Origin: Robertmurraya sp. FSL R5-0851
GTDB taxonomy: Bacteria; Bacillota; Bacilli; Bacillales; Cytobacillaceae
Direction of reading: 5' to 3'
Assembly (NCBI RefSeq): GCF_038002965.1
Contig: NZ_JBBOOE010000001.1
Coordinates: 4,321,001 to 4,385,000, forward strand
DNA length: 64,000 nt
Within the stretch, counting starts at the first letter, position 1; each line of letters opens with the position of its first letter. Shown here one piece after another: positions 31,832 to 41,172 of this stretch. Under the pieces are notes generated by a model that saw only the letters and a list, made by a program, of their open reading frames with translations, made no database searches and was not told the DNA's origin. Position numbers and translations under genes: made by a program.

Positions 31832-33114
31832 TACTTATACACCTCTCCAATGGTTGCTAGATTTTTCTTAGCCAAATCATCAATCTCAGGGTAGTAGGGG
31901 ACTGACACAGCCAAGCCTTCTTTATAATGGGCCTCCTGATAATTGAGCTTGGCTTTGCTTATTGGATGTTGTGCAATGAGTTTCATGTTATAATAAATCC
32001 ATAAGTGGTCATCATACACCTGTAAGCCTACTTTCTTTCCTTGATATTCTGGTGGTACGGAGTACTGGTTGGATTTGTAGGAAATCATGTTCGATGCATT
32101 GACTTTTACAAGTGTATGCTTGATACGGTAGGAATCTCTTACTCGTTCAGTTGGTAGCTGGAGTAATTGATTCCTTTCTTTTTTAAATTCCATTATTGGA
32201 ATTTTTCCTGTTCCTTGGTGGATCTGGTGATTCACTCGGTTGGCTAAATCCTGGATAAACTGATGTAGCTCCTCTAACGTGAGTTGGCCTTGATAAGCGT
32301 GTATTTCATCCAATAGTTTCATGGTCGTTTCTATTTTCCCCTTTGTCCTTGGCCGTCCAGCAATACACGCCCTAACCTTAAAGCCATAATCTTTTGCGAA
32401 CTGCTCAAACTTCGAATTCACTTTCCCTGGATAATGTTCTGTTCTAGCTTCATCCATCACGGTTTTCATATTATCCGTCAGGAGTTCCGCAGGAACACCT
32501 CCAAAAGCCTCAAAAGCTTCTGTTAAGAAGGAAAACAAAGTACTTTGTGATTTTGATATACTCATATGAAATGCTCGTATTCTTGAAGTAGATAATATGA
32601 GTGCGGCTACATTTATCTCGACCTGTTCACCATCCTTTGTCTCATACAAAATATTTTCCTTCCAATCTAGTTGGGCTTGTTTGCCTGGCGGAGTTTCATA
32701 ACGAACAGTCCCTTTAGGAGAAGGGATGCGCTTGTCTTCCTCAAAGTAGGCATTGAATTCAGGTGTGCGTGATATGTAAGCACGAAATGTGGAAGCTCCA
32801 CACTCCAATCCGTGATTATCCTTTAAATACTGCCACAGCACTCTTCGATAATAAAATACCTGCTTGGAATCCTCTGATAAAAGGGCAGCGACTATTTCAT
32901 AGTATTCATCAATTTTTGAAGACTTTTTTCTCGTCCTCTTAGGGATAAAACCGTTTAGGTACTTATCAACCGTTCGGCGATCCACCCCCAATTCCTCTGC
33001 CAATTTGCTCTTATTAATTTTCATTTTTATATGCTCCATTATTTGCTTGAATTTTGGTAAGTCTGAAAGGCTATTAATCTCAAAATCAACGTCAACGTTT
33101 AATGATAGATACAT
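31831..33114 (-). CDS. istA: IS21-family transposase IstA
   Basis: 427 residues. N-terminal helix-turn-helix (SKLAEELGVDRRTVDKYLNG, about 35-55), then a DDE integrase core: the first Asp in QAQLDWKENI, the second in LLTDNMKTV, and the Glu in KGKIETTMKLLDE. A C-terminal domain follows (about 310-427), including VSPPEYQGKKVGLQVYDD-like sequence. The triad is complete, but the helper IstB is broken, so the element should not move by itself. IS21 istA and istB normally overlap by one base as seen here. Confidence 0.93.
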   Translation of the reverse strand: MYLSLNVDVDFEINSLSDLPKFKQIMEHIKMKINKSKLAEELGVDRRTVDKYLNGFIPKRTRKKSSKIDEYYEIVAALLSEDSKQVFYYRRVLWQYLKDNHGLECGASTFRAYISRTPEFNAYFEEDKRIPSPKGTVRYETPPGKQAQLDWKENILYETKDGEQVEINVAALILSTSRIRAFHMSISKSQSTLFSFLTEAFEAFGGVPAELLTDNMKTVMDEARTEHYPGKVNSKFEQFAKDYGFKVRACIAGRPRTKGKIETTMKLLDEIHAYQGQLTLEELHQFIQDLANRVNHQIHQGTGKIPIMEFKKERNQLLQLPTERVRDSYRIKHTLVKVNASNMISYKSNQYSVPPEYQGKKVGLQVYDDHLWIYYNMKLIAQHPISKAKLNYQEAHYKEGLAVSVPYYPEIDDLAKKNLATIGEVYK

Positions 33115-33480
33115 TGCTAGTCACCTCATGACTAGTATGTAAAAAGAAAGCAACTTTGTACATATTTATCCAAGCGATATTGAACATATTTAAATTAGCA
33201 TTTCTACAGAGACCTCATAGAATGAGTTCTCTGAACGTTTATCCAAGTTAGATTTTATAAATTTCGGTAACCCCCTTTTTACAAAGAAATTTTCAAAATA
33301 TAACTTTCACACATATTTGTTAAAAATCCTCTTCGCTTTTATTTATGAATCTTACTCTTTTTTTATATACATTACTTGATTTATTTTCGTTACTAAAATT
33401 CCTACAACACCTTTAGGTTCAACTGTACATATTCTATTTATCATTGGCCACACTAATAAAAAATATAGAGAGGATCTTAT

Positions 33481-33627
33481 ATGTACACTCCAAACGTTAA
33501 AGTGTATCTCGATTTTAACACGTTAATTAATTTCATAAATCTAGGTCCTAGGGAACTACTAACCATTACCAGTAACGATATATGCATAATTCAAGTAAAG
33601 AACGCTTTGACGTTACGTTACCAATAG
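33481..33627 (+). CDS. Small hypothetical protein, uncertain
   Basis: 48 residues (MYTPNVKVYLDFNTL...) from an ATG after GAGAGGATC. Composition is ordinary for a protein and the frame is clean, but no family was recognised and no conservation can be judged. It lies in a 2.6-kb stretch (33190-35790) of mostly decayed DNA; the first 290 nt of that stretch and 33630-33815 show nothing I can name. Confidence 0.35.
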   Translation: MYTPNVKVYLDFNTLINFINLGPRELLTITSNDICIIQVKNALTLRYQ

Positions 33628-33819
33628 ATTGCATTTCTTGTAAAAAAGGGGGTTTTTTTTCTATGGATGAGGTTAATCTAAAAAAGATTTGATTTTATCT
33701 CCAATCCTCCTCAAGCTGGTATTTTTCTTTTGTTAGCAAATCTGCTGTTATTAATTAAGTTAATGAACACATTAATTTTTTCTTTAGTGATTCACCCATT
33801 AATCTATTTTTGTCTTTAC

Positions 33820-33978
33820 TCAAGAGCTTCTAACCTTAATCTTCACTGTAATAGGGCTAGAAAAATAGTGTTTTTTTCCAACTCCGAAACATAAACTAAT
33901 ACCTTTCCTGGCATAAGGGTATTGTAAATACATTTTAAACACTGTTTTTTCCAAATTTAGATAATTTGAACTTGTCAT
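33820..33978 (-). CDS. Small hypothetical protein, uncertain
   Basis: 52 residues (MTSSNYLNLEKTVFKMYLQYP...) from an ATG at 33978 with GGAGG about 12 nt upstream. It is rich in aromatic and basic residues. No family was recognised. It may be a remnant of a larger gene, as its neighbours are decayed. The stretch 33980-34500 shows no intact gene. Confidence 0.3.
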   Translation of the reverse strand: MTSSNYLNLEKTVFKMYLQYPYARKGISLCFGVGKKHYFSSPITVKIKVRSS

Positions 33979-34507
33979 TTTCCTGCTGCCTCCATTCTTT
34001 AAATTTTATATTTTTTTCATTTCTTCAAATTAAAGAAGATTATTAATAAAAAAGTGTATACAACAGGTTCAATGGACAATATTTTTCATTGTCAAAATAA
34101 TCCTTAAAACCTACTAACATCTTTTCTCACTGATATTAGAAAAGGACCTAAAAAGGATTTAAGGAGGCCTATTATTATTATGAACTATTACAGATTATGT
34201 ACTTTCTAATACATTTTATCTTCACATAGTGCCAGTACTCTTTAGCATCTCGACCATCTCTGAAAGGTAATCATTACTTAGCAGCTCATAGATCATTTCT
34301 CTTGAGAATTTTCATTCATAACTTTCAACAAAGCGTTTTATTAAAGTAAGTTGGCTATGTTTAAAGCATCGATATTTTTGTTGCCTTAAACCAATTTTCA
34401 TATGATGTGTGGTGGATATATTCTAATTATCAGGTCAACCTCTAATGTTAAATCCTACCTAGTAGCAACCAAATGTTAGTCATTTAATCTTCATAAGATA
34501 TATCCTG

Positions 34508-34756
34508 TTAATATATAAGCACTTTTTCATCACAATCAAGGAAAACTAACAAGGTATCTCTGTCTGACATTGAATTGACTTCTATTGTAAATTCATATCG
34601 ATAAAATCTAGCAAACACCCTTTCCGTCCCTTCCTCATCAAGGAATATGTTTATAAAGGCCTTTTACTTAACCATTTCAATTATTGGTAAAATATCTTTG
34701 TATTCTTTTTGAAAGAAAATATAAGGCTCTTCTTTATCTCTAAATTTCACCAACAT
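34508..34756 (-). pseudogene. Small hypothetical gene with an in-frame stop
   Basis: An ATG at 34756 after TAGAGGTG opens a frame of 30 codons (MLVKFRDKEEPYIFF...), then TAA (34664-34666), then 51 more codons in the same frame (FINIFLDEEGTERVFARFYRYEF...) up to a second stop. Coding-like composition on both sides of the stop suggests a single nonsense change in a gene for an 81-residue protein. Confidence 0.5.
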
Positions 34757-34964
34757 AAAATCACCTCTAAGGTATTTTTAAAATTTATTGTGATTAAGTT
34801 CCCCATCTTGAACTATCGTTATACTCTTCCTTCTTACTAAAATGTTAAAAAAGAAAAAGCGCCCAACTCTCTTTTTTAGAATTAGACGCTTTTGCATATT
34901 TGGTATATATTTTTTTGAACCCTGAAACAAAGACGGGTTAACTAAAGTCAGTTCTTGATAAATA

Positions 34965-35113
34965 TTATAGATATGAACCCAAGGTTTTAACATGGCTGTT
35001 AGGATATACATCTGCATCTGCATATCGCTTCTCAATAATCTGCATGCCAACAGGTAGGTTGTTTTCTGACATACCTGCCGGAATTGACGCTAAAGGGTGT
35101 CCAGTAAAGTTGA
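34965..35113 (-). pseudogene. Amidase C-terminal remnant
   Basis: The minus-strand frame reads [25 protein letters not shown] and then [10 protein letters not shown], the conserved C-terminal block of amidase-signature enzymes (GatA-type), followed by a short tail and stop. The other 400 residues of an amidase are missing. Upstream the similarity stops at about 35113, near an IS3 remnant. Confidence 0.7.
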
Positions 35114-35192
35114 TAAAGTATTTTATTACGTCCTACGTGGAATATCTGCAAACTTTATAAAAGTGCATAAACCGGAAACTCTTATAGATAAT

Positions 35193-35360
35193 TTATGCAT
35201 TTTCGTCGTTTGGTGATTTTTCCTTGGTTTGATTTAATGCTATTAACTTTTTTAAATACTCATTTTCCATTTGAAGCTTTCTTACTTTAGCTTCTAAAGC
35301 TTTAAAAATCTTATCTCCAGGCGATCGCATTTTAGTTTCTAGATTACTGTTTATTCCCAT
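35193..35360 (-). pseudogene. IS3-family OrfA C-terminal remnant
   Basis: 55 residues (MGINSNLETKMRSPGDKIFKAL...) contain the C-terminal helix EAKVRKLQMENEYLKKLIAL typical of IS3 OrfA leucine zippers. The helix-turn-helix part and orfB are missing. It is different from the complete IS3 element at 13148-14428. The next 430 nt to 35795 show nothing else I can name. Confidence 0.6.
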
Positions 35361-35794
35361 AAGTGTTTACACCCACTTTTGATTGGTTACAGATCGTCTA
35401 CTTCTCCCTTTTAAAGAATGTCGCGTATAATAAAAGCACTAACTTCATTAAAATTGCTTGACGTTTTAAAGTATCTCGGCAAATTGGAAATGGTGCTTGT
35501 CCATAGAATCACTCTTTAAAAAATTTTTTTACAATCAATTATTAGTGGTAATCAAAAAAGGATCCCGAACAAAACAAGTTCAATAATTGTATAATTCTTA
35601 TCAGGAGTCTCATTTTTGTCCTAGGTGCACTTAACCAGTTTAATATATAATTAGCTTCCTATTTAGTTGTGGATAAAAGGTTGTACAATAAAAGAAGTTG
35701 CAAGTAAAAACCTTTTTTCAGTAAAATTTTATCCTAATAAATATACATCCATCTTTTTCATCCTGATTTCTTGTAGTGGGTATATATTTATTTA

Positions 35795-36775
35795 CTACTT
35801 AGCAATCAGTTCTTTATTCACAATGTTTGTTGGAATTTTACCATTCAAAGCTTGAAGCAAGTTTTCTGCTACTACTTCTGCCATTTTAGTTCTTGTGCCA
35901 ATACTTGCACTTCCAATATGAGGTAGTGTAACTACGTTAGGTAAAGATAACAATGGATGATCCAACACTACTGGCTCTTGTTCAAAAACATCTAGACCAG
36001 CTGCCCATATTTCTCCATCTTTTAATGCATGATAAAGATCATTTTCGTTTACGATGCCACCACGGGCTGTGTTTATTAAAATCGAAGTTTCCTTCATAAT
36101 TTTGAAATGCTCTTTTCTTATCATTTTTTTCGTTTCTGGAGTGTATGGAGTCATAACACAAATGTAATCTGACCTTTTCAAAAGATTCTCTAATGAACAA
36201 TATTCAAGTCCTAATTCCTGTTCCGCCTCTATTTTTCTACTTCGATTATGGTACAATATATTCATATTGAAGCCTTTGGCTCTTTTAGCAAGTGCTTCTC
36301 CAATTCTTCCTAGGCCAATAATTCCCAAAGTAGAGTTGTAAATATCCTGACCTGTAAGAAGCATAGGAGACCAGGTACTCCATTTTCCTTCTCTTAAAAA
36401 ATCGGAAGCCTCCGGTATTCTTCTTGCAGTAGCCATTAATAACGCAAATGTTAAATCTGCTGTTGTTTCTGTTAAAACTCCTGGAGTATTCGTAACAATA
36501 ATACCCCTTTTCGTAGCTGCTTCAACATCAATATTGTTAAACCCCACTGCCATATTACCAATCACTTTAAGATTGGTAGCTTTTTGAAGCAATTCAAGAT
36601 CGATTGCATCTGTTAATAGACAATATAATCCATCAATATCCACGATTTTTTCTTCTAAAACTTCACGTGGAACGGGTATATCTTTATGTTCCCAAATCGA
36701 AACCTCACAAACCTCTTCTAAATGATTAATAACATGGGTTGGTATTTTTCTAGTAATAAATATTTTTGGTTTCAA
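35795..36775 (-). CDS. D-isomer 2-hydroxyacid dehydrogenase (glycerate/glyoxylate/hydroxypyruvate reductase type)
   Basis: 326 residues from a TTG at 36775, directly after the stop of the kinase gene and after GGAAGGA. The Rossmann motif is GIIGLGRIGEALAKR (about 150-164); catalytic Arg is in NTARGGIVNE, Glu in LDVFEQEPV, His in LPHIGSAS. This matches GyaR/GhrB-type enzymes that interconvert hydroxypyruvate and D-glycerate or reduce glyoxylate. The kinase next door takes D-glycerate, which makes the glycerate reaction the best guess. Last gene of the catabolic cluster. Confidence 0.9.
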   Translation of the reverse strand: MKPKIFITRKIPTHVINHLEEVCEVSIWEHKDIPVPREVLEEKIVDIDGLYCLLTDAIDLELLQKATNLKVIGNMAVGFNNIDVEAATKRGIIVTNTPGVLTETTADLTFALLMATARRIPEASDFLREGKWSTWSPMLLTGQDIYNSTLGIIGLGRIGEALAKRAKGFNMNILYHNRSRKIEAEQELGLEYCSLENLLKRSDYICVMTPYTPETKKMIRKEHFKIMKETSILINTARGGIVNENDLYHALKDGEIWAAGLDVFEQEPVVLDHPLLSLPNVVTLPHIGSASIGTRTKMAEVVAENLLQALNGKIPTNIVNKELIAK

Positions 36776-37930
36776 CTATAATCCTTCCTCTCCTAACCTA
36801 TAAAAGACCTTTGTTATACGCAGGATTTGTTCTGTTCGTTCTTCCGTCCACTTTGCTGAATTCTGCATTGCACTTTCAAGAGAACATGGACCAGGGACAA
36901 TAGAGAAACCACCTATTATGCCAAGTTCATCCATTTGTGTACTATTAATTTGTAGTCCTCCACATAGTGCAATAACAGGTATTCGCCTTTTTTTAGCCAC
37001 TTTACTCACACCTGCAATTACTTTACCTGAAAGAGTTTGGCTATCTAGCTTCCCTTCACCGGTAATAATAAAATTGGCATCCTTTATTATTTCTTCGAAT
37101 TTAATCGCTTCCATTATAACGTCTATTCCTGACTGGATTGAGGCATCTAAAAATGCAACCAATGCTGCACCCATACCACCAGCTGCTCCTCCACCAACAA
37201 TTTGACAGAGGTCGATTTCTTTTTGTTTTTGAGTAATTTCACTAAAATTCAGCAATGCCTGATCGAGTAAGGTTACATCCTCTGTGGATGCCCCTTTTTG
37301 TGGTCCAAAAATGGCAGAAGCTCCATTCAATCCACATAAAGGGTTCGTTACATCACTTGCAATTAAAAATGATGACTCCTTTATCCGTGGGTCTAAGTCT
37401 GAATCATCAAAGTGGTCAAGACTTAATAGAGCCCCTCCACCTTCAGGCAGTTCTTTTCCGTCAGAATTCAAAAATCTTACACCTAACGCTTTTAACATAC
37501 CTGTGCCGCCATCATTTGTTGCACTACCACCGAGTCCGATAATGAATTTTCGATAGTTTCGATCAAGAGCATATTTAATAAGCTCTCCAGTGCCATAGCT
37601 AGTTGCAAGTAAGGGATTTTTTTCATCTTCTGAAACAAGAGGTAACCCAGATGCTTGAGCCATTTCAATAACAGCTGTTTCTTCATCACCTAAAATACCT
37701 ATTGATGCTTTAACGGGTTTTCCAAGTGGACCTTTCACTTTTACTTCGAATTTTGTACCACCAGAGGCAAATACAAGGTTATCCAATGTTCCTTCTCCAC
37801 CATCTGCTAAGGGCAATCTAACAACAGAAGCTTGCGGAAAAACACGTAACACACCTTTTTCCACAGCAGTACAAATATCACGGGCAGAAATAGATCCTTT
37901 AAAAGAATCTGGAGCTACCACTATTTTCAT
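36776..37930 (-). CDS. Glycerate kinase (GlxK/GarK family)
   Basis: 384 residues. The start MKIVVAPDSFKGSISA and the blocks PLADGGEGT, GLGGSATNDGGTGML, VVGGGAAGGMG-like sequence and TGEGKLDSQTLSGK are the signature of type-II glycerate kinases, which make 2-phosphoglycerate from D-glycerate. The ATG at 37930 follows AGGAGG. One base separates its stop from the start of the 2-hydroxyacid dehydrogenase. Together they bring a C3 acid into lower glycolysis. The 205-nt gap to the TRAP gene holds a few small hairpins but no gene. Confidence 0.93.
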   Translation of the reverse strand: MKIVVAPDSFKGSISARDICTAVEKGVLRVFPQASVVRLPLADGGEGTLDNLVFASGGTKFEVKVKGPLGKPVKASIGILGDEETAVIEMAQASGLPLVSEDEKNPLLATSYGTGELIKYALDRNYRKFIIGLGGSATNDGGTGMLKALGVRFLNSDGKELPEGGGALLSLDHFDDSDLDPRIKESSFLIASDVTNPLCGLNGASAIFGPQKGASTEDVTLLDQALLNFSEITQKQKEIDLCQIVGGGAAGGMGAALVAFLDASIQSGIDVIMEAIKFEEIIKDANFIITGEGKLDSQTLSGKVIAGVSKVAKKRRIPVIALCGGLQINSTQMDELGIIGGFSIVPGPCSLESAMQNSAKWTEERTEQILRITKVFYRLGEEGL

Positions 37931-38135
37931 AAAGTTCCCTCCTATAATGGTTTAAAATGGAAAAAACCAAGGGCTATTTGGCATGCCTTCTTTTTGTCCC
38001 CTTCGCCCTTGATAAGGGAATCTCAAACCATTGGCGTGTTTGTCAAGAGCGATTGCGGGTACTTCCAATACAAAAAAGAGAGAAAAACAAACCCTCAGGT
38101 TACTTTTTCATAGAAGTTTTGACACTACCCATTTT

Positions 38136-39467
38136 CTACTTTAAGAAATTAGGAAGCCATAATGAAATTGCTGGTAAGTATGAAATCAATATGATATCAA
38201 CCAATAATACAATATAGAATGGTATAAGCGGCTTTAGAATTTGATCTATTCTGAGTTTCCCAATTTGACATGCCACAAACAGATTGACTCCTATTGGAGG
38301 AGTAAGCATTCCTACCGCGAGATTTACAATCATAATGATTCCAAAATGAATTGGGTCTATACCAAATGAAATGGCCACAGGAGTTAATATCGGTGCCATA
38401 ATAACAATCGCAGCACCTGTTTCTAAGAACATCCCTACAAATAATAATAAAACGTTTACAAGTAATAAAAATATGATCGGACTATCTGATACAGAGATAA
38501 ACCATTGAGAAACAGTTGCTGGAACCTTCTCAGCCGTTAAAACCCACCCTAAAAGCCCTGCATTAGCAATAATAAACATGATGATCGAAGTCGATATAAC
38601 AGAGTTACGCAAAACTTCCATTATACTTTTAATTGTTAGACTACGATATACAAATGCTCCCAAAATAAAGGCATATGCTACAGCGACAGCCGCTGCCTCT
38701 GTTGGTGTGAAAACACCGCCATAAATACCGCCTAAAATAATTACTGGCATAAGTAAAGGTAGAATTGCCTGCTTAAAAGCTTTTAATCTTCCCTTTGTAG
38801 TCATTAATGCTGCATCTTCAGCAATATTTGACTGGTTTAAAGTTTCTTTCCCATATCCCTTTATTTTACTAATGGCAAATATTGTTAACATGAGGGATCC
38901 GCCAATTAATACTCCTGGCATAACCCCAGCCATAAACAAATCACCAATGGAGATGGATACACCTGCAGTCAAAGCAAAAATAATCATTGGAATGGAAGGA
39001 GGAATAATGACCCCTAATTCTCCTGAAACAGCTTGAACAGAAGTTGAAAATGGTTTAGGGAATCCTCTTTTGACCATTGCTGGAATTAAAATACTACCAA
39101 TCGCAGCAACCGTGGCAGCACTAGAGCCTGAGATCGAAGAGAAAAACATGGCTGTTAAAACGCTAACTATAGCTAACCCGCCTGTAAGTTTCCCCACAAG
39201 GGAATTCGCCAAATCTATCAATCTTTTTGAAATTCCAGCAGCTTCCATCAAGCTACCCGCTAATATAAAGAAAGGGATCGCCATCAGTGGAAATGAATTC
39301 ATGGAAGAAAAAATCTTTTGGACTGCAACTTGAATCGAGATATCTTCACTTGTCATAGCAAATATTGAGGATAAACCCATTGAAAAGGCAACTGGTACCC
39401 CTAATGCAAATAGAATAATAAGACTAATGAATAATAGTAGTGCCATTGTTGTCCACCCCGGATTCAT
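38136..39467 (-). CDS. dctM: TRAP transporter large permease (DctM family)
   Basis: 443 residues with about 12 hydrophobic segments. The blocks FPLMAIPFFILAGSLME, GSSAATVAAIGSI, PSIPMIIFALTAGVSI and LTPPIGVNLFV are typical of DctM, the sodium-coupled transport subunit. It overlaps the small permease gene by 44 nt, so the two are translated together. The substrate is probably a hydroxylated or dicarboxylic acid, judged from the enzymes beside it; the sequence of the permease itself does not tell. Confidence 0.94.
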   Translation of the reverse strand: MNPGWTTMALLLFISLIILFALGVPVAFSMGLSSIFAMTSEDISIQVAVQKIFSSMNSFPLMAIPFFILAGSLMEAAGISKRLIDLANSLVGKLTGGLAIVSVLTAMFFSSISGSSAATVAAIGSILIPAMVKRGFPKPFSTSVQAVSGELGVIIPPSIPMIIFALTAGVSISIGDLFMAGVMPGVLIGGSLMLTIFAISKIKGYGKETLNQSNIAEDAALMTTKGRLKAFKQAILPLLMPVIILGGIYGGVFTPTEAAAVAVAYAFILGAFVYRSLTIKSIMEVLRNSVISTSIIMFIIANAGLLGWVLTAEKVPATVSQWFISVSDSPIIFLLLVNVLLLFVGMFLETGAAIVIMAPILTPVAISFGIDPIHFGIIMIVNLAVGMLTPPIGVNLFVACQIGKLRIDQILKPLIPFYIVLLVDIILISYLPAISLWLPNFLK

Positions 39468-39957
39468 CCTTAGATATAAATATCTCTATAAAAACGGCAA
39501 TACAATTTACTAATGCGATTATGCTTGCAACTGGAATGGCAGCATATGTCCAAGAAACTGGCAATTCAATAGCTCCCGTTGTTTGCCCTTGAATGGTTTC
39601 AAGAATAGTAAACCCATATTGTACTAACAAAAATAAAAACGTGATGTTAAATAACGTTATAATAATCTGCATTACTTTTTGGATTTTCTTAGGAACGATA
39701 TGTAAGACAATTTCAACAGAAATCAGTAATCCTTTTCTCAATGCAATGGCCGTTCCTAATAATACAATCCAGATCATTAAGTACTTTATAATCTCTTCTG
39801 ACCAAACTAAAGGGCTATTTAATACATAACGAGCAAAAACTTGGTATACGGTTAGAATGGCTATTCCTCCAAAAACAATCGCTAAAAAGTTAAATAGCCA
39901 ATGATTTAATAAATCTACTAGATTAATAAACCCTCTCATATAGCCTCCTCCTAACAT
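39424..39957 (-). CDS. dctQ: TRAP transporter small permease (DctQ family)
   Basis: 177 residues with four hydrophobic segments. VFARYVLNSPLVWSEEIIKYLMIWIVLLG is the DctQ signature. The frame begins MLGGGYMRGF; the ATG at 39939 (MRGFINLVDLL), after TAGGAGGAGGC-like sequence, is the more likely start. It forms a complex with the large permease encoded by the overlapping gene. A 22-bp perfect hairpin lies between it and the binding-protein gene upstream. Confidence 0.92.
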   Translation of the reverse strand: MLGGGYMRGFINLVDLLNHWLFNFLAIVFGGIAILTVYQVFARYVLNSPLVWSEEIIKYLMIWIVLLGTAIALRKGLLISVEIVLHIVPKKIQKVMQIIITLFNITFLFLLVQYGFTILETIQGQTTGAIELPVSWTYAAIPVASIIALVNCIAVFIEIFISKDESGVDNNGTTIIH

Positions 39958-39975
39958 CGTAAAATTAAGATTAAA

Positions 39976-40026
39976 CTTTCTACAAGTTTCATATTCTAAT
40001 TAAAAGAATATGAAACTTGTAGAAAG
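39976..40026 (-). promoter_or_regulatory. Long intercistronic hairpin in the TRAP operon
   Basis: A perfect 22-bp inverted repeat, 39976-39997 and 40005-40026, with a 7-nt loop, lies between dctP and dctQ. No strong T-run follows on the minus strand. Such hairpins often stabilise the upstream mRNA so that binding protein is made in excess over permease. Confidence 0.7.
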
Positions 40027-40074
40027 GAAAGGGGAGGGATTTCCCCTCGCTACATTCTACCTGATAGACTTGAA

Positions 40075-41100
40075 TTACTTTTCAGAGCGTACTTTTTCAA
40101 AGATTTCTTTGACTTCCGGGAAATTCTTATCTACAAATCCATCAAGCTTAGCTTGGAAAGCAGCAAGATCCGGTTCAACAAGCTTCATACCAGCATCTTG
40201 CAGTTGCTTCAGATATTCACTATCTCCAGAAATTATCGTATCTGCAGCATATTTTTTAGCCTCGCCATTAGCCGCCTTTTCTAAAATCTCTTGATGCTCT
40301 GGGCTTAGTTTGTTAAATGTTGTATCACTAATGACTAGTGAAATAGGTTCACGAACATGTTCAGTTTTTACTAGATAGTCAACGACTTCATTAAACTTAG
40401 AGTTATAGATTAATGAAAGTGGGTTTTCTTGCCCATCAATTACTCCTTGTTGTAAGGACGTAAATACTTCCCCAAATGCCATTGGTGTTGGAGCTGCACC
40501 TAATTGTTCGAAAGATTTAACAAATACTGGGCTTTCTGGTACACGGATTTTTAATCCTGCTAGATCTTCTGGTGTTTTTACTTCTTTATTTACTGTTAAC
40601 CACCGAGCACCGCGCTCCCAGTAGGATAATACTTTGTATCCTGATTCTTCTAAAATTTTATCTGAAATCTCTTGTCCAACTTCACCGCTGTATACTTTAT
40701 CAAAGTGCTCTTGATTATCAAAAAGGAAAGGAACTGTGAAAATTTTTGCTGTATCAGATGATCCAGAAAGTACACCCGCTCCTCCAACCCAAATATCAGT
40801 TGTTCCAACTTTTAATCCTTCTAATAAGTCTTTATCTGCACCTAAAGTGCCATCTTCGAATAATTCTATTTTTAATGAACCCTCTGATAATTCTTCTACT
40901 TCTTCAACAAATTTCTCAGCAGCTTGAGCATGAATTTCTGAATTTGGCCAAACATGTCCTAATTTTAGTTCAACTACTACATCTTCTTTTGATCCATTTT
41001 CTTTTACTTCTCCAGATGTATTTTCAGAATTACATCCTGCTAAAACTCCTACTGATAAAGCAAATGCTGATAAACCTGTAAACCATCTTCTCATTTTCAT
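40075..41100 (-). CDS. dctP: TRAP transporter solute-binding lipoprotein (DctP family)
   Basis: 341 residues with a lipoprotein signal: a basic start, hydrophobic core and lipobox GVLAGC (Cys near residue 23). The mature part has LKLGHVWPNSEIHAQAAEKFVEEVEELSEG, then LEGLKVGTTDIWVGGAG, KIRVPESPVF (with the conserved substrate-binding Arg) and QQGVIDGQENPLSLI, all typical of DctP. It captures the substrate outside the membrane. It is the first of the three transporter genes and follows the aldehyde dehydrogenase gene by 72 nt. Confidence 0.94.
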   Translation of the reverse strand: MKMRRWFTGLSAFALSVGVLAGCNSENTSGEVKENGSKEDVVVELKLGHVWPNSEIHAQAAEKFVEEVEELSEGSLKIELFEDGTLGADKDLLEGLKVGTTDIWVGGAGVLSGSSDTAKIFTVPFLFDNQEHFDKVYSGEVGQEISDKILEESGYKVLSYWERGARWLTVNKEVKTPEDLAGLKIRVPESPVFVKSFEQLGAAPTPMAFGEVFTSLQQGVIDGQENPLSLIYNSKFNEVVDYLVKTEHVREPISLVISDTTFNKLSPEHQEILEKAANGEAKKYAADTIISGDSEYLKQLQDAGMKLVEPDLAAFQAKLDGFVDKNFPEVKEIFEKVRSEK

Positions 41101-41172
41101 TTTCCATACCTTCTTTCTTTTTTTAATTATTGATAGTTTATATATTAACGACTACAAATGTTTAGCAATCAA

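Larger units (their letters stand above)
27555..33190 (-). mobile_element. IS21-family element, interrupted by a RIT element
   Basis: istA (31831-33114) and istB (31491-31831 plus 27598-28015) overlap by one base, as usual in IS21. The ends carry inverted repeats with ATGTACAAA at 27588-27596 and TTTGTACAT at 33156-33164, part of longer A/T-rich multiple repeats. Exact ends could not be fixed. The element is dead or non-autonomous because istB is split. Confidence 0.85.

Noticed and set aside
34508..34756. Recoded stop codon
   Set aside because: Neighbouring DNA is clearly decayed and no recoding signal is visible, so a nonsense mutation is simpler.
40746..41081. Leucine-rich plus-strand frame of 111 codons
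   Set aside because: It is the antisense shadow of the dctP gene and has no ribosome site.
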